The notes under the pieces were generated by a model. It made no database searches, was not told the origin of the DNA, and saw only the letters and a list, made by a program, of their open reading frames with translations. DNA of 39,302 bases from Crocinitomicaceae bacterium (GTDB lineage Bacteria > Bacteroidota > Bacteroidia > Flavobacteriales_D > Crocinitomicaceae): positions 1 through 39,302 of the forward strand of contig JAIOZF010000020.1 in the NCBI GenBank assembly GCA_021740745.1, in the 5' to 3' direction. Shown here piece after piece: positions 1 to 8,535 of the stretch. Position numbers and translations under genes: made by a program. Within the stretch, counting starts at the first letter, position 1, and each line of letters begins with the position of its first letter.

Positions 1-88
1 AAGGGCCGTGGAAGACTACCACGTTGATAGGTCACAGGTGTAAAGACAGTAATGTCAAAGCCGAGTGATACTAATTACCCGTAGACTT
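1..88 (+). rRNA. rrl: 23S ribosomal RNA, 3' end (partial)
   Basis: The first ~88 bases match the conserved 3' end of bacterial 23S rRNA: GGGCCGTGGAAGACTACCAC, then GTAAAGACAGTAATGTC, then CCGAGTGATACTAATTACCC. This wording is typical of Bacteroidota. The gene begins outside the window. The exact 3' end is approximate. It is followed by 5S rRNA on the same strand, so this is the distal part of a standard rRNA operon. Confidence 0.93.
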
Positions 89-292
89 ATAAACTCTACT
101 TCACCTGAAATTACTACTTCAATCATCCGATATATCAATTTAAGACATTATGACTTAAGGATATTAAGACATTAAGACTTGATTTATTGAATCAATCTAA
201 AGTTCGGAGTAAAAGACAATACGGTTAAAGGATCATCGTCCTATAATCTTAAAGTCCTAACATCCTAATAATATCTCCAAAAGTCAAAGATT
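89..292 (+). other. 23S-5S intergenic spacer
   Basis: AT-rich transcribed spacer of about 200 nt between 23S and 5S. I see no tRNA in it. It holds a 17-nt near-identical direct repeat at 140-156 and 164-180 (one mismatch, 24-nt period), followed by a small hairpin around 179-195 (TTGATT/AATCAA arms). These may be processing structures or simple slippage products; nothing in the sequence decides this. Confidence 0.6.
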
Positions 293-406
293 TCGGTGTC
301 TATAGCAGCAGGGTCCACCTCTTCCCTTTCCGAACAGAGAAGTTAAGCCTGCTAGCGCTGATGGTACTGCCCTTTTGAGGGTGGGAGAGTAAGTCGATGC
401 CACCTT
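293..406 (+). rRNA. rrf: 5S ribosomal RNA
   Basis: Recognised from conserved 5S segments in order: CCACCTCTTCCCTTTCCGAAC (helix II/loop B region), AGAGAAGTTAAGCC (helix III), GCGCTGATGGTACTGC (helix IV/V) and GGGAGAGTAAGTCG. The ends GGTG (295-298) and CACC (401-404) form the terminal helix I. The length of about 110-115 nt is normal. Ends are accurate to a few bases. A strong terminator follows directly. Confidence 0.92.
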
Positions 407-410
407 TAAG

Positions 411-441
411 AAGCCTCTTCAGTAATGAAGAGGCTTTTTTT
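411..441 (+). terminator. Intrinsic terminator of the rRNA operon
   Basis: Ten-bp perfect stem AAGCCTCTTC (411-420) / GAAGAGGCTT (427-436), six-base loop AGTAAT, followed by a T run to 441. It lies five bases after 5S rRNA and ends the operon. Confidence 0.9.
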
Positions 442-882
442 GTGCTCAAGAAATCCCCTCAAAAAGGTCCGTACAATAGTTGCTGCCCAGGGAAAGTTAA
501 ATTTCACTTAATTATACTTTATTTGACTAAGCAGTTTAAGTTTACCCATGCTTTCTATTTATTAATTACTATTCAAAATTATATGCCAATAGATTTTTAT
601 ATAGTGTAACTATTTTTATTTCCATTAAATCATTGATTAATAATAGATAAAATGTATTTATTTTCCGTTTTCTAATGCGAAGTAAGGGCTATTTTAGTGC
701 ATAATGGTTAAATGTTTTTAATAGTAAATTTATATGCAGTATATTTGAAACTCTAGGATTAACTGCATTCTAAGAATCAGTATTTAATTACGTCAAGATT
801 AAATTTTCTTATCTGACTAATTTTTAGAATTACTCAACCCACCTTTTCGATACCTGTTTTTTTGATAATTAATTAATAGATC
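442..882. other. Gene-free AT-rich region
   Basis: About 440 bases between the rRNA terminator and the next gene. No credible coding sequence or RNA gene is visible, and no clear TAnnTTTG promoter stands out close to the 883 start. It presumably holds the promoter of the large secreted protein gene. Confidence 0.5.
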
Positions 883-3800
883 ATGTCTAAAAATTACATT
901 TTAGGTGCTTTAGTTTTTTTTTCTTTTCAGTATGTTGCACAAGTAGAACTTAGTGAAGTATCCATTTCAAATATCAGTACAATAACAGATGAAGATAATT
1001 CATATGAAGATTGGTTTGAAATAAGAAACTTAGGACCAAATGATGTCAATTTAAATGGATATGGTTTAAGTGATGATATTAACAATCCTGGAAAATGGTT
1101 GTGCCCTAATTATATTCTGGCTAGTGGAGAGCACAAGTTGATTTTTGCAAGTAATAAAAACAGAGTCCCTACTATCGACCATTATGAATCAATTATTTTG
1201 GCAAATGACAGTTGGAATTACATCGTTCCAACATCAGAGCCTGCATCTGATTGGAAAATTCCAGGAACAATCTTATCTGGTTGGAGTTCAGGGATAGGAG
1301 GTATTGGATTTGGAGATGCTGATGATGGAACTGTTATTACAACAGCGACGAGTGTGTATCTGCGCAAAACTTTTACTCTTTCTGCTATAAATATTGCCGA
1401 AATTGAAAAGTTGATTTTGCACATGGATTATGATGATGGTTTTGTTGCCTATTTAAATGGTGTAGAAATAGCACGCGCCAATCTTGGTTTAGCTGGTTCA
1501 TCGACACCTTTTAATACATTAGCAACTAGTCACGAAGCCACTGGATATCAGGGATTGGCAATTGATGCATTTGAAATTCCATATTCTCTATATAGTTCTT
1601 TATTATTGGTTGGTGAAAACGTTCTTGCTATTCAAGTGCATAACACTACTACTACATCAACAGATTTAACTAGTAATGCGTATTTAAGTGCTGGATTTTC
1701 AGGTGTAACACAAACGTTTAGCAATACACTTTCTTGGATGAATTTGATTGCCTCAGATAATTGGCATACAAATTTCACCTTGAACTCAGGTGACAACCTT
1801 TTTATTTCTGATGAAAATGGTGCGTCAATAGGTAGTGTAGCTTTATTGACTTTACCAATCAATCATTCTATTATTTCCAATTCCTCGGGTTGGTGTATTT
1901 CTCCAAATCCAACCCCGTCAGCTTTGAATCAAGGAGCCTGTTTTACTTCTTTTTTAGAAAAACCTATTTTTTCAAAGCCAGCAGGTATTTATGCAAATGG
2001 TTTTAAGGTAGCATTGACTTCTAATCAAGCAAATGTTGAAATCAGATATACGCTTAATGGTTCAGTTCCGTCAATAGCTTCTCCTCTATACGTAGATTCA
2101 ATATTAATTTCTGAAACAAATGTTTTGGCAGCAAGATGTTTTGATCCATTAGGTTCTGTTTTACCTAGTATAGTTGAGAAAAATACGTTCTTGATTAATG
2201 AAACTTACATAGGTTTACCAGTTATTTCCCTTTCAACAGATAGCTTAAATTTATACGATACTCAAACTGGTATTTATGTATTGGGTCCTCCTGATTACAA
2301 TACAAATTATCCATATTTCGGGGCTAACTTTTGGGAAGATTGGGAGAGATATTCATATATAGAGTATTTAGCAACAGATAGTTTACAAAAATTTGAAGGA
2401 TGTATCGGGTTGAAAATTCACGGAGGATGGTCGCGCGCTCAGCCTCAAAAAAGTTTCAGAGTTAAGTGCAGAGACGATTATGGAATGAGTAAAGTTAATT
2501 TCCCTCTTATTCCAGATAAATCTCATGTTGTCCAATATAAAGATTTTAACCTTAGAAATGGTGGTAATGATTATAATGGAACGAGAATGCGGGATGCTTT
2601 TATGGAAAGGCTAACCAAAGAAACAAATTGTGATTATGGCGCATATACACCTGTAATTGTTTTCTTAAATGGTGATTATTTTGGAGAATATGAGTTACGA
2701 GAAGTCTTAAATAATGATTGGGTAGAAAGCAACTTTGGTTATGATGCTGACAGCGCAGATGTTCTGACTGAAAACTACTTAGAAGGATTAGTTGCGAATG
2801 ATGGAAATCTTGATGCTTTCAATGAAATGTATACTACCATGATGTCAGCAGACCCAACTAGTATTTCTTTTTATGGTATAGCAGATTCACTTATCGATTT
2901 GGAAAATTTTGCTGATTACATTATTGCTGAGACATACTATGGAAATGGTGATTGGAGTAATAATCAAGCAAATAATATTAAGTACTGGCATTATCCAGGA
3001 AAAAAGTGGAGAATGATGTTAATGGATCTTGATTTTGGATATGGGCTGTATGGCGCTACTCCAAATGACAATTTCTTGAATCACACAACCAATAACGCTA
3101 ACGTGTATTTAGATAATTTATGTATTAAATTGTTCGCTAACCAGCAATTCAAAAACTATTTTATTGATAGATATGCTGATTTAATTAATACTGTTTGGCA
3201 GCAACCAAATGTTGTTAATATGGGAAATGCAATGATTAATGAAGTTGCACCTTGGATACCACGTCATCATACCCGTTGGTCAGGGAATATTACAACTTTT
3301 CAAAACACTATGAACAACATGATAAATTGGAACTTAAACAGAATTACGGGAGCTAGAAACGTTGTACAATCCTTTTTCGGTTTAACAGGTCAGGTTACCT
3401 ATACATTAGATGTACAACCAGCTGGTGCTGGAAGAATTCACATTTCGACGATAGAACCTAGTACTGATGATTATCCTTGGTCAGGTGTTTATTTTCAAGG
3501 CGTTCCCGTGAAAATTACAGCTATCGCAAATCCTGGATATACTTTTGATCATTGGGCTCCAAATTCGTTGTTTTCGACAAACAACGATAACGAAATGTTG
3601 GACATTACTCCTACAATTAATTCAGCATTTACTGCCTGGTTTACAGGTCAAGCGATTAATGATGCGTTTGAGGTAAGTGAAATCATGACACATCCTGACA
3701 ATTCTATAGATGGAGGCGATTGGATTGAAATTTTGAATATTACGAATACTGAAATAAACCTTGGAAATTATGAAATAGCAGACTCTAACTACTTTCATAA

Positions 3801-4857
3801 CTTTGAGTTACCATTTAATACAAGGATTTTGCCAAATGAGAGAATTATCATATGCAGTGATACGGTCTTATTTAATAATGTTTATCCAAATGTTCAAAAT
3901 GTATATGGGCCTCTAGGTTATAATTTATCCAATTCAGTTGAGACTCTATTCTTTAAAGATCAAGGCGGTAATCCAATTAAGACGATTACTTACAGTGCAG
4001 AAATTCCATGGCCACTCGGAGTTGACGGAACAGGAAGTTCACTTGAGTTTATGGGAGGACCGCTTTCTCAAAATGATCCTGATGCATGGTTTGCTGGCTG
4101 TGTTGGTGGTTCACCTGGTGAAGCTTATTTTGTTTGTGATAGTTTTATTGTTGTAAATGAAATAAACTATTCTTCATCAACTGCTTCTAACGCTGGAGAT
4201 TGGTTTGAAATAAAATCGTTTTCTTCTGGCTCTGTTGATCTTTCAGATTGGGTAATAACGGATGAAAATGGACTTGTAACCTATACTATTCCCACAGGTA
4301 CTATTCTTCAGCCAGACTCCATAATTGTTTTTGTGAGGGACTTAACTTTATTTCAGACTGTTCATCCGGAAGTTCTAAATATTGTCGGTCCAACTGCAAT
4401 TGCACTTGGAGGTTCTGATGTTATTAGATTGTATGATAACAACGGAATTCTGCAAGTATCGGTGGCATATTCAAATGCAATAGCATGGCCACAAGAACCA
4501 AATGGAGGTGGAACAACACTTGAACTTATATCTGCATCAGAAATTATGAATAGTCCATCAAATTGGTTTTCTGGCTGTCCTAATGGGTCACCAGGTGTTA
4601 ACTATATTTTTGGATGTGGTGTGGGTGTTGATGAATTGGAAAATCAATTGTTTTCTATAGCTCCAAATCCAGGTACTGACGATATTAAACTAATATCAAT
4701 TATAGGCGGTGAAATACAATTCATGGATTTAAATGGACAAATTGTATTTACAATGGATAAGTTAAATGAGATTGCAACAATAAATGTTTCAAATCTTAAT
4801 CCGGGAATGTATTTTGTTCGCTTGAATAATATGGTAAAGCAATTTGTGAAGTTGTAG
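883..4857 (+). CDS. Large secreted CotH-domain/lamin-tail protein with T9SS type A sorting domain
   Basis: 1324 residues. Domains in order, approximate residues: signal peptide 1-20; lamin-tail-like domain 22-100 (EDWFEIRNLG, NLNGYGLSDD); a beta-sandwich insert 120-200 (MDYDDGFVAYLNGVEIA); chitobiase C-terminal/Fn3-like domain 361-415 (VEIRYTLNGSVPS); CotH domain about 505-790 with LKIHGGWSR, FNLRNGGNDYNGTRMRD and the putative metal-binding MDLDFGYG; an InlB/bacterial-repeat-like domain 840-925 (GYTFDHWAP); two more lamin-tail domains (930-1075 and 1090-1235; GDWIEI, GDWFEI); and a type A sorting domain 1250-1324 (SIAPNPG, LNPGMYFVRL). CotH proteins of Bacillus are atypical kinases; whether this copy is active is unknown. 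Export by Sec and then T9SS is inferred from the two ends. Its stop lies four bases from the stop of the converging gene. Confidence 0.88.
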   Translation: MSKNYILGALVFFSFQYVAQVELSEVSISNISTITDEDNSYEDWFEIRNLGPNDVNLNGYGLSDDINNPGKWLCPNYILASGEHKLIFASNKNRVPTIDHYESIILANDSWNYIVPTSEPASDWKIPGTILSGWSSGIGGIGFGDADDGTVITTATSVYLRKTFTLSAINIAEIEKLILHMDYDDGFVAYLNGVEIARANLGLAGSSTPFNTLATSHEATGYQGLAIDAFEIPYSLYSSLLLVGENVLAIQVHNTTTTSTDLTSNAYLSAGFSGVTQTFSNTLSWMNLIASDNWHTNFTLNSGDNLFISDENGASIGSVALLTLPINHSIISNSSGWCISPNPTPSALNQGACFTSFLEKPIFSKPAGIYANGFKVALTSNQANVEIRYTLNGSVPSIASPLYVDSILISETNVLAARCFDPLGSVLPSIVEKNTFLINETYIGLPVISLSTDSLNLYDTQTGIYVLGPPDYNTNYPYFGANFWEDWERYSYIEYLATDSLQKFEGCIGLKIHGGWSRAQPQKSFRVKCRDDYGMSKVNFPLIPDKSHVVQYKDFNLRNGGNDYNGTRMRDAFMERLTKETNCDYGAYTPVIVFLNGDYFGEYELREVLNNDWVESNFGYDADSADVLTENYLEGLVANDGNLDAFNEMYTTMMSADPTSISFYGIADSLIDLENFADYIIAETYYGNGDWSNNQANNIKYWHYPGKKWRMMLMDLDFGYGLYGATPNDNFLNHTTNNANVYLDNLCIKLFANQQFKNYFIDRYADLINTVWQQPNVVNMGNAMINEVAPWIPRHHTRWSGNITTFQNTMNNMINWNLNRITGARNVVQSFFGLTGQVTYTLDVQPAGAGRIHISTIEPSTDDYPWSGVYFQGVPVKITAIANPGYTFDHWAPNSLFSTNNDNEMLDITPTINSAFTAWFTGQAINDAFEVSEIMTHPDNSIDGGDWIEILNITNTEINLGNYEIADSNYFHNFELPFNTRILPNERIIICSDTVLFNNVYPNVQNVYGPLGYNLSNSVETLFFKDQGGNPIKTITYSAEIPWPLGVDGTGSSLEFMGGPLSQNDPDAWFAGCVGGSPGEAYFVCDSFIVVNEINYSSSTASNAGDWFEIKSFSSGSVDLSDWVITDENGLVTYTIPTGTILQPDSIIVFVRDLTLFQTVHPEVLNIVGPTAIALGGSDVIRLYDNNGILQVSVAYSNAIAWPQEPNGGGTTLELISASEIMNSPSNWFSGCPNGSPGVNYIFGCGVGVDELENQLFSIAPNPGTDDIKLISIIGGEIQFMDLNGQIVFTMDKLNEIATINVSNLNPGMYFVRLNNMVKQFVKL

Positions 4858-4861
4858 TTTT

Positions 4862-5410
4862 TTACCTCAACGACTTATAATTATTTATCCAAACTGGGTC
4901 AATTACATCGTTCATGAGTTTCCAAAAGTTGGTATCTATGAAGAAATCAGCGTCGATTTGCTTGATGTTGTAGTTGTTGTAAAGAAACACTTCTTGCCCA
5001 GGTGCTGGCTTGTGAAGCTTATTGCTCCAACCCATTTCACCTGAACTTCGGAATGGATAAACAGAAAAACGAATTTTCCAAAGTGAATCGAAGGATGAAC
5101 AATAGGAAGTCGTTTTATTGGAAATGGAATCTATGAATACCCCGCACGGTAAATTGCGTTCCTCAAAATAATTGATGCGTTTGGGGTTGTAGATACTTGG
5201 CCAATGTCCTGAGACAATTTTGGTGAATTCATCTTGAGAAACTATGCGCTTGTGGGTATATACGCGACCATTATCCAGAAAACATAGATAAGTTGTGTAA
5301 GCAGAATTAGCTTGAAAGGCAATTCTAACCCCAAAAACTGCACGGGCAATTTCGGCGTATTGAATGGAGCAAAAGCCTAACCAAATAAGTAATACAGCAA
5401 GTCTTAACAT
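4862..5410 (-). CDS. Hypothetical exported or membrane-anchored protein
   Basis: 182 residues from the ATG at 5410. An in-frame TTG at 5437 would add nine residues, but the ATG places a hydrophobic stretch (LRLAVLLIWLGFCSIQYA) right at the N terminus, as a signal peptide or anchor. The remainder looks like a soluble periplasmic domain with several aromatic residues and four Cys (NLPCGVF, TSYCSSF and others). I do not recognise the family. It follows a small membrane-protein gene closely and is probably co-transcribed with it and the folate gene. It converges on the CotH-domain gene with almost no spacer and no visible terminator. Confidence 0.6.
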   Translation of the reverse strand: MLRLAVLLIWLGFCSIQYAEIARAVFGVRIAFQANSAYTTYLCFLDNGRVYTHKRIVSQDEFTKIVSGHWPSIYNPKRINYFEERNLPCGVFIDSISNKTTSYCSSFDSLWKIRFSVYPFRSSGEMGWSNKLHKPAPGQEVFLYNNYNIKQIDADFFIDTNFWKLMNDVIDPVWINNYKSLR

Positions 5411-5437
5411 ATCAACACATGTAAATGCAATATACAA

Positions 5438-5599
5438 CTATTTTGATTTAAAAGTTATCCTTAATACGAGAATAGATATAGCAAGGTATAAGAGAACCCA
5501 AATCCAGTGATTGGATAAAAAGAGTGTGACAATAAATCCCGGAATCAGAAAAATGGCTAATAAATGATATTTACCTTGGTCTTGTTTGTTATTCTTCAA
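5438..5599 (-). CDS. Small membrane protein (TTG start), hypothetical
   Basis: The frame runs from upstream inside the folate gene, but the convincing part begins at a TTG at 5599, overlapping the end of the cyclo-ligase gene. This gives a 53-residue protein beginning MKNNKQDQGKYHL. It has two hydrophobic segments (LLAIFLIPGFIVTLFL and WVLLYLAISILVL) and a basic tail (TFKSK). The tight overlap with the upstream gene and immediate downstream neighbour suggest translational coupling in a three-gene operon. An ATG at 5644 or 5665 is possible but would mean long overlap with a conserved gene. No function can be assigned. Confidence 0.45.
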   Translation of the reverse strand: MKNNKQDQGKYHLLAIFLIPGFIVTLFLSNHWIWVLLYLAISILVLRITFKSK

Positions 5600-6158
5600 A
5601 ACGAATAACTTTTGAAGGTGTAACACAGTAATGTAGTTGTACATCGAAGGATTCAACATCATCAATTACTTCGTATTCATCAAATAAATGCAAGCCAATA
5701 AATAGGGTCGAGGCCGCACATTTTTTAAGAAATTTATCATAATAACCTTTGCCATAACCCACACGGTTTCCTTTTGAATCGATTCCAAGTAGAGGAACAA
5801 GCACAATTTCAACATCTTTAATATTGATGCTCTTACCAAATCGCGGTTCAGGTACACCAAATGAATTTGTTTCTAATTGCGATTGTGACTCATAAAGTAA
5901 GTGCTTTAAGGTCTGAGTTGCAACATTCATTTTGGGTAAAGCAATCTTAGAATCGAGTGTCATGCCTTTTTCTAAAATCAAATAGGTGTTAATTTCTTTG
6001 TGACGCTCTATAGGCAAGAATAAACTTATTGTTTTTTCAGCCAATTGAAAATGCTGAAATAAGAGGTTGCAGATGGCCTCAGAACGATCCTCCAATTCGT
6101 TTGGCGAAAGTTCAAAACGTTTTTTTTTGTACAATTCCCTAACCTCTGCTTTTTTCAT
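5589..6158 (-). CDS. 5-formyltetrahydrofolate cyclo-ligase
   Basis: 189 residues, the usual length. This enzyme converts 5-formyl-THF to 5,10-methenyl-THF using ATP, in the cytoplasm, recycling an otherwise unused folate. Diagnostic signs: the basic N terminus KAEVRELYKKKR, the central VEIVLVPLLGID and the hallmark glycine/tyrosine motif RVGYGKGYYDKFL near residue 135. Known E. coli counterpart: YgfA/Fau. ATG at 6158. It is divergent from the DUF5777 operon; the 121-bp spacer contains the 19-bp palindromic element at 6211-6229, which could influence both directions. Confidence 0.92.
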   Translation of the reverse strand: MKKAEVRELYKKKRFELSPNELEDRSEAICNLLFQHFQLAEKTISLFLPIERHKEINTYLILEKGMTLDSKIALPKMNVATQTLKHLLYESQSQLETNSFGVPEPRFGKSINIKDVEIVLVPLLGIDSKGNRVGYGKGYYDKFLKKCAASTLFIGLHLFDEYEVIDDVESFDVQLHYCVTPSKVIRFEE

Positions 6159-6210
6159 TCGTTAGATATTTATCTAGGCCTTGAAAATACACAAAACTTA
6201 TAAATAAGTG

Positions 6211-6229
6211 TATATTTACCATGGTATAT
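6211..6229. promoter_or_regulatory. 19-bp palindromic operator candidate (copy 1)
   Basis: TATATTTACCATGGTATAT, with core TACCATGGTA symmetric around 6220/6221. An identical 19-mer occurs on the minus strand at 26691-26709 upstream of the pirin gene, in the same orientation relative to its gene. Here it ends 49 bases before the ATG of the DUF5777 gene and 52 bases before the divergent cyclo-ligase start. Confidence 0.6.
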
Positions 6230-6266
6230 TGATTTAATATGTAATCATTCTTGCTAAGAAAATGTG

Positions 6267-6274
6267 TAATTTTG
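6267..6274 (+). promoter_or_regulatory. Bacteroidota -7 promoter element (TAATTTTG)
   Basis: Full match to TAnnTTTG. It ends four bases before the ATG at 6279, so transcription would begin at or next to the start codon (leaderless mRNA). No good -33 TTG is found at normal spacing, which fits a promoter needing an activator. Confidence 0.45.
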
Positions 6275-6278
6275 AATT

Positions 6279-7181
6279 ATGAAACAGTTTTGTACATTAT
6301 TAGCCTTGCTAAGTTTGGCTCAGGCGACATTTTCTCAAGAAGAGAATACTGCAGATTCTGCAGCGATTGTAGAAGAATTAAATGTGATTTCGGAAACATT
6401 CTCTTCAACACGAATTATAAACGGACACTCCATTGAAACCTTGAATAAAGGAGTTCTTGAATTTAGGGTTGAACACCGTTTTGGTGATATTGCAGGAACT
6501 GCCGGTGGAGTACAAACGTTGTTTGGACTAGACAATTCTGCCGATATCCGTATTGCTTTCGAATATGGAATCACCGACAAAATGATGATTGGATTGGGTA
6601 GAAGCAAGGGTACTGGGTCACCTTATAAATCGCTTATTGATGGATTTGCTAAATACCGAGTTTTAGAGCAAACAAAAGGTAAAATTCCTCTTTCATTGGC
6701 AATGATAGGTACAACTAGTTATAGTTATATGAAGGCTTCAGAAGACATTTCTCAGGTATCACACTTTCCGGAATGGAAACACCGATTTGCTTATTCATTA
6801 CAAGTAAATGTTGCACGTAAATTTGGTGAGCGATTGAGTTTAGCATTGATGCCAACGATGGTGCATAGAAACTATGTTGCTGCAGATGATGTGAACACAC
6901 TATTTGCTCTCGGTGGCGCTGCTAGATGCGGAATTACATCTACAACTTCTATATTAGTCGAATACTACCATGTGTTTAGTAATTCTAGTTTCCGTCCGAC
7001 AAATACACAAAGTTTAGGTGTGGCTTTTGAATGGATTACATTTGGTCATAATTTCACAGTTCACTTAACTAATTCAAAAGGATTCGGTGAAACACAGTTT
7101 ATCCCATATACTTATGAAGATTGGTTGAAAGGTCAATTTAGGTTAGGTTTTTGTATAGGAAGAAAATTCCAAGGAGAATAA
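6279..7181 (+). CDS. DUF5777-family outer membrane beta-barrel protein
   Basis: 300 residues. Signal peptide 1-19 (ends ATFSQ). The mature part is typical of DUF5777: SIETLNKGVLEFRVEHRFGD, then alternating beta strands (ADIRIAFEYGITDKMMIGLG, LALMPTMVHRNY) and a C-terminal strand ending in an aromatic-rich pattern (LGFCIGRKF), suggesting an outer membrane barrel. The biochemical role is unknown. Known context in Bacteroidota: members are often found beside YceI and cytochrome c genes, as here. It is the first gene of a five-gene operon (spacers 17, 4, 7 and 18 nt). The ATG at 6279 is preferred because it begins the signal peptide. Confidence 0.82.
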   Translation: MKQFCTLLALLSLAQATFSQEENTADSAAIVEELNVISETFSSTRIINGHSIETLNKGVLEFRVEHRFGDIAGTAGGVQTLFGLDNSADIRIAFEYGITDKMMIGLGRSKGTGSPYKSLIDGFAKYRVLEQTKGKIPLSLAMIGTTSYSYMKASEDISQVSHFPEWKHRFAYSLQVNVARKFGERLSLALMPTMVHRNYVAADDVNTLFALGGAARCGITSTTSILVEYYHVFSNSSFRPTNTQSLGVAFEWITFGHNFTVHLTNSKGFGETQFIPYTYEDWLKGQFRLGFCIGRKFQGE

Positions 7182-7198
7182 TTTAAAGAAGGAAAAAT

Positions 7199-7738
7199 AT
7201 GAAAAGTTTAATTAATCCATTTATTGCAGTTGTTTTAGTAATAACATCAGCATTCACCTACGTTGTGTCAGCACCAGGTTACAAGTTGAAAGAAGGTTAT
7301 TCAATTGAGTTCAAAAGTAAAGATCCTTCAGGTACGTTTACGAAAATGGGAGGTACGGTAAAATTTGATGAAGCCGATTTAGCAGATTCAAAGTTTGATT
7401 TAACATTTGAAGTATCGTCAATTTCTACCGGAAATGGTATGAAAAACAAAAAAGCGCAAACGGCTGAATGGTTCAATGCAGCTAAGTATCCTCAAATAAA
7501 ATATACGTCAACTAAAATTGATAAATCTGGAAATGATTACATCGTTTATGGAAACATTACAATGAAGGGAGTGACGAAGGAGAAAAAAGTAAATTTAAAA
7601 GTTTCAAAAAGCGGTAGCGATTTGACATTTACTGGTACACTTTCAGTTAATCGTTTGGATTTCAAAGTTGGAAAAGCGAGCGAAATTGTTCCCAATACGA
7701 TGAATATCACCTATTCTATTCCAGTTAGTAAAATCTAA
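7199..7738 (+). CDS. yceI: YceI-family periplasmic protein
   Basis: 179 residues with a signal peptide (1-24). The YceI fold is a lipocalin-like barrel that binds an isoprenoid chain in known structures. Visible family pattern: YSIEFKSKDPSGTFTKMGG, KFDLTFEVSSISTGNGMKNKK, TAEWFNAAKYPQIKYTSTKI and GNITMKGVTKEKKV. It is in an operon with the DUF5777 barrel and a haem c lipoprotein, so a role in envelope electron transfer or stress is plausible but inferred. YceI genes in Bacteroidota commonly sit near pirin and nitroreductase genes; here these are 20 kb away but share an upstream 19-bp motif. Confidence 0.93.
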   Translation: MKSLINPFIAVVLVITSAFTYVVSAPGYKLKEGYSIEFKSKDPSGTFTKMGGTVKFDEADLADSKFDLTFEVSSISTGNGMKNKKAQTAEWFNAAKYPQIKYTSTKIDKSGNDYIVYGNITMKGVTKEKKVNLKVSKSGSDLTFTGTLSVNRLDFKVGKASEIVPNTMNITYSIPVSKI

Positions 7739-7742
7739 TAGT

Positions 7743-8162
7743 ATGTTCAGAAAAGCCCTTCTTTTAGGAATCGTTACCGCCATTTTTTCGTCACTTGGCG
7801 CAATTTTATATGGGAATTTTTACAACACGAATCTATTCGATTTCTCAATGGTAATTGGACCAGTTGCTATCGTTGCAGTTTGTGTTATTATCTCTGTATT
7901 TGCGGCATTTGGATTTTGGCTTTCAGAAAAAGTTTTTAAATCATGGGGTGAATTTGTATTTAATCTCTTGTTTTGTTTAGGAACAATGGGAAGTATTTTA
8001 TCTCCTATCAATTTTCAGTTTCCACCTGCAATGTTGGAACAAGTGCACAGCATAAATGGTGTTGATACAGAAATGTTCTTCCCCATTTATTCCATTCCAA
8101 TGCACTTTTTTCCAGTATTAGTTTGGATGACTTTCAAACCTTTGTTCTATCGCAAACGTTAA
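7743..8162 (+). CDS. Four-helix inner membrane protein, hypothetical
   Basis: 139 residues, mostly hydrophobic. Predicted transmembrane helices: about 5-25 (ALLLGIVTAIFSSLGAILYG), 35-60 (MVIGPVAIVAVCVIISVFAAFGFWL), 70-88 (FVFNLLFCLGTMGSIL) and 113-130 (FFPVLVWMTF). It starts four bases after the YceI stop, so it is translated from the same message. I cannot name its family with confidence. A role as membrane partner of the YceI or haem protein is only a guess from position. Confidence 0.7.
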   Translation: MFRKALLLGIVTAIFSSLGAILYGNFYNTNLFDFSMVIGPVAIVAVCVIISVFAAFGFWLSEKVFKSWGEFVFNLLFCLGTMGSILSPINFQFPPAMLEQVHSINGVDTEMFFPIYSIPMHFFPVLVWMTFKPLFYRKR

Positions 8163-8169
8163 GCCTATT

Positions 8170-8517
8170 ATGATGAAATTATTTCCTTTATTCGCTCTTT
8201 CTTTTATAATTGGTTTAAGCACAGCTTGTTCAAAACAAAAAGTATCAACTTTAACTAATCCAAATTGCACTGATTCGGTTTATTATTCTACTCAAATCAA
8301 GCCAATGATGGATACATATTGCTTGAGCTGTCATGGTGTTGGTAATTCAACTGCTTACACAATTACTGATCACTCGAATACTTCTTCAAACGCAACGAAT
8401 ATTTTAAAAGCTATGCGTGGCGAACTTCAATTAATGCCACAGAATGGTCCTGCTTTAAACGACTCATTAATTCAACAATTTAATTGTTGGATCAATCAAG
8501 GTAAATTGAATAACTAA
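8170..8517 (+). CDS. Haem c lipoprotein (single CXXCH)
   Basis: 115 residues. A lipoprotein signal ends in LSTAC (Cys20). One haem c motif CLSCH is at residues 51-55, followed by a likely axial methionine in LMPQNGP (Met89). The length and the pattern YSTQIKPMMDTYC match small anchored cytochrome c domains common in Bacteroidota, usually annotated only as cytochrome c. It probably passes electrons in the periplasm. The start is MM (ATGATG at 8170/8173). It lies in the DUF5777-YceI operon, seven bases after the membrane protein. Confidence 0.83.
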   Translation: MMKLFPLFALSFIIGLSTACSKQKVSTLTNPNCTDSVYYSTQIKPMMDTYCLSCHGVGNSTAYTITDHSNTSSNATNILKAMRGELQLMPQNGPALNDSLIQQFNCWINQGKLNN

Positions 8518-8535
8518 AATTATAAAAAACAAACT

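Noticed and set aside
89-292. tRNA gene in the 23S-5S spacer
   Set aside because: No cloverleaf or T-arm signature can be found there.
397-609. 70-residue open frame starting in 5S rRNA
   Set aside because: It begins inside the 5S gene, runs through the terminator and has no protein-like composition.
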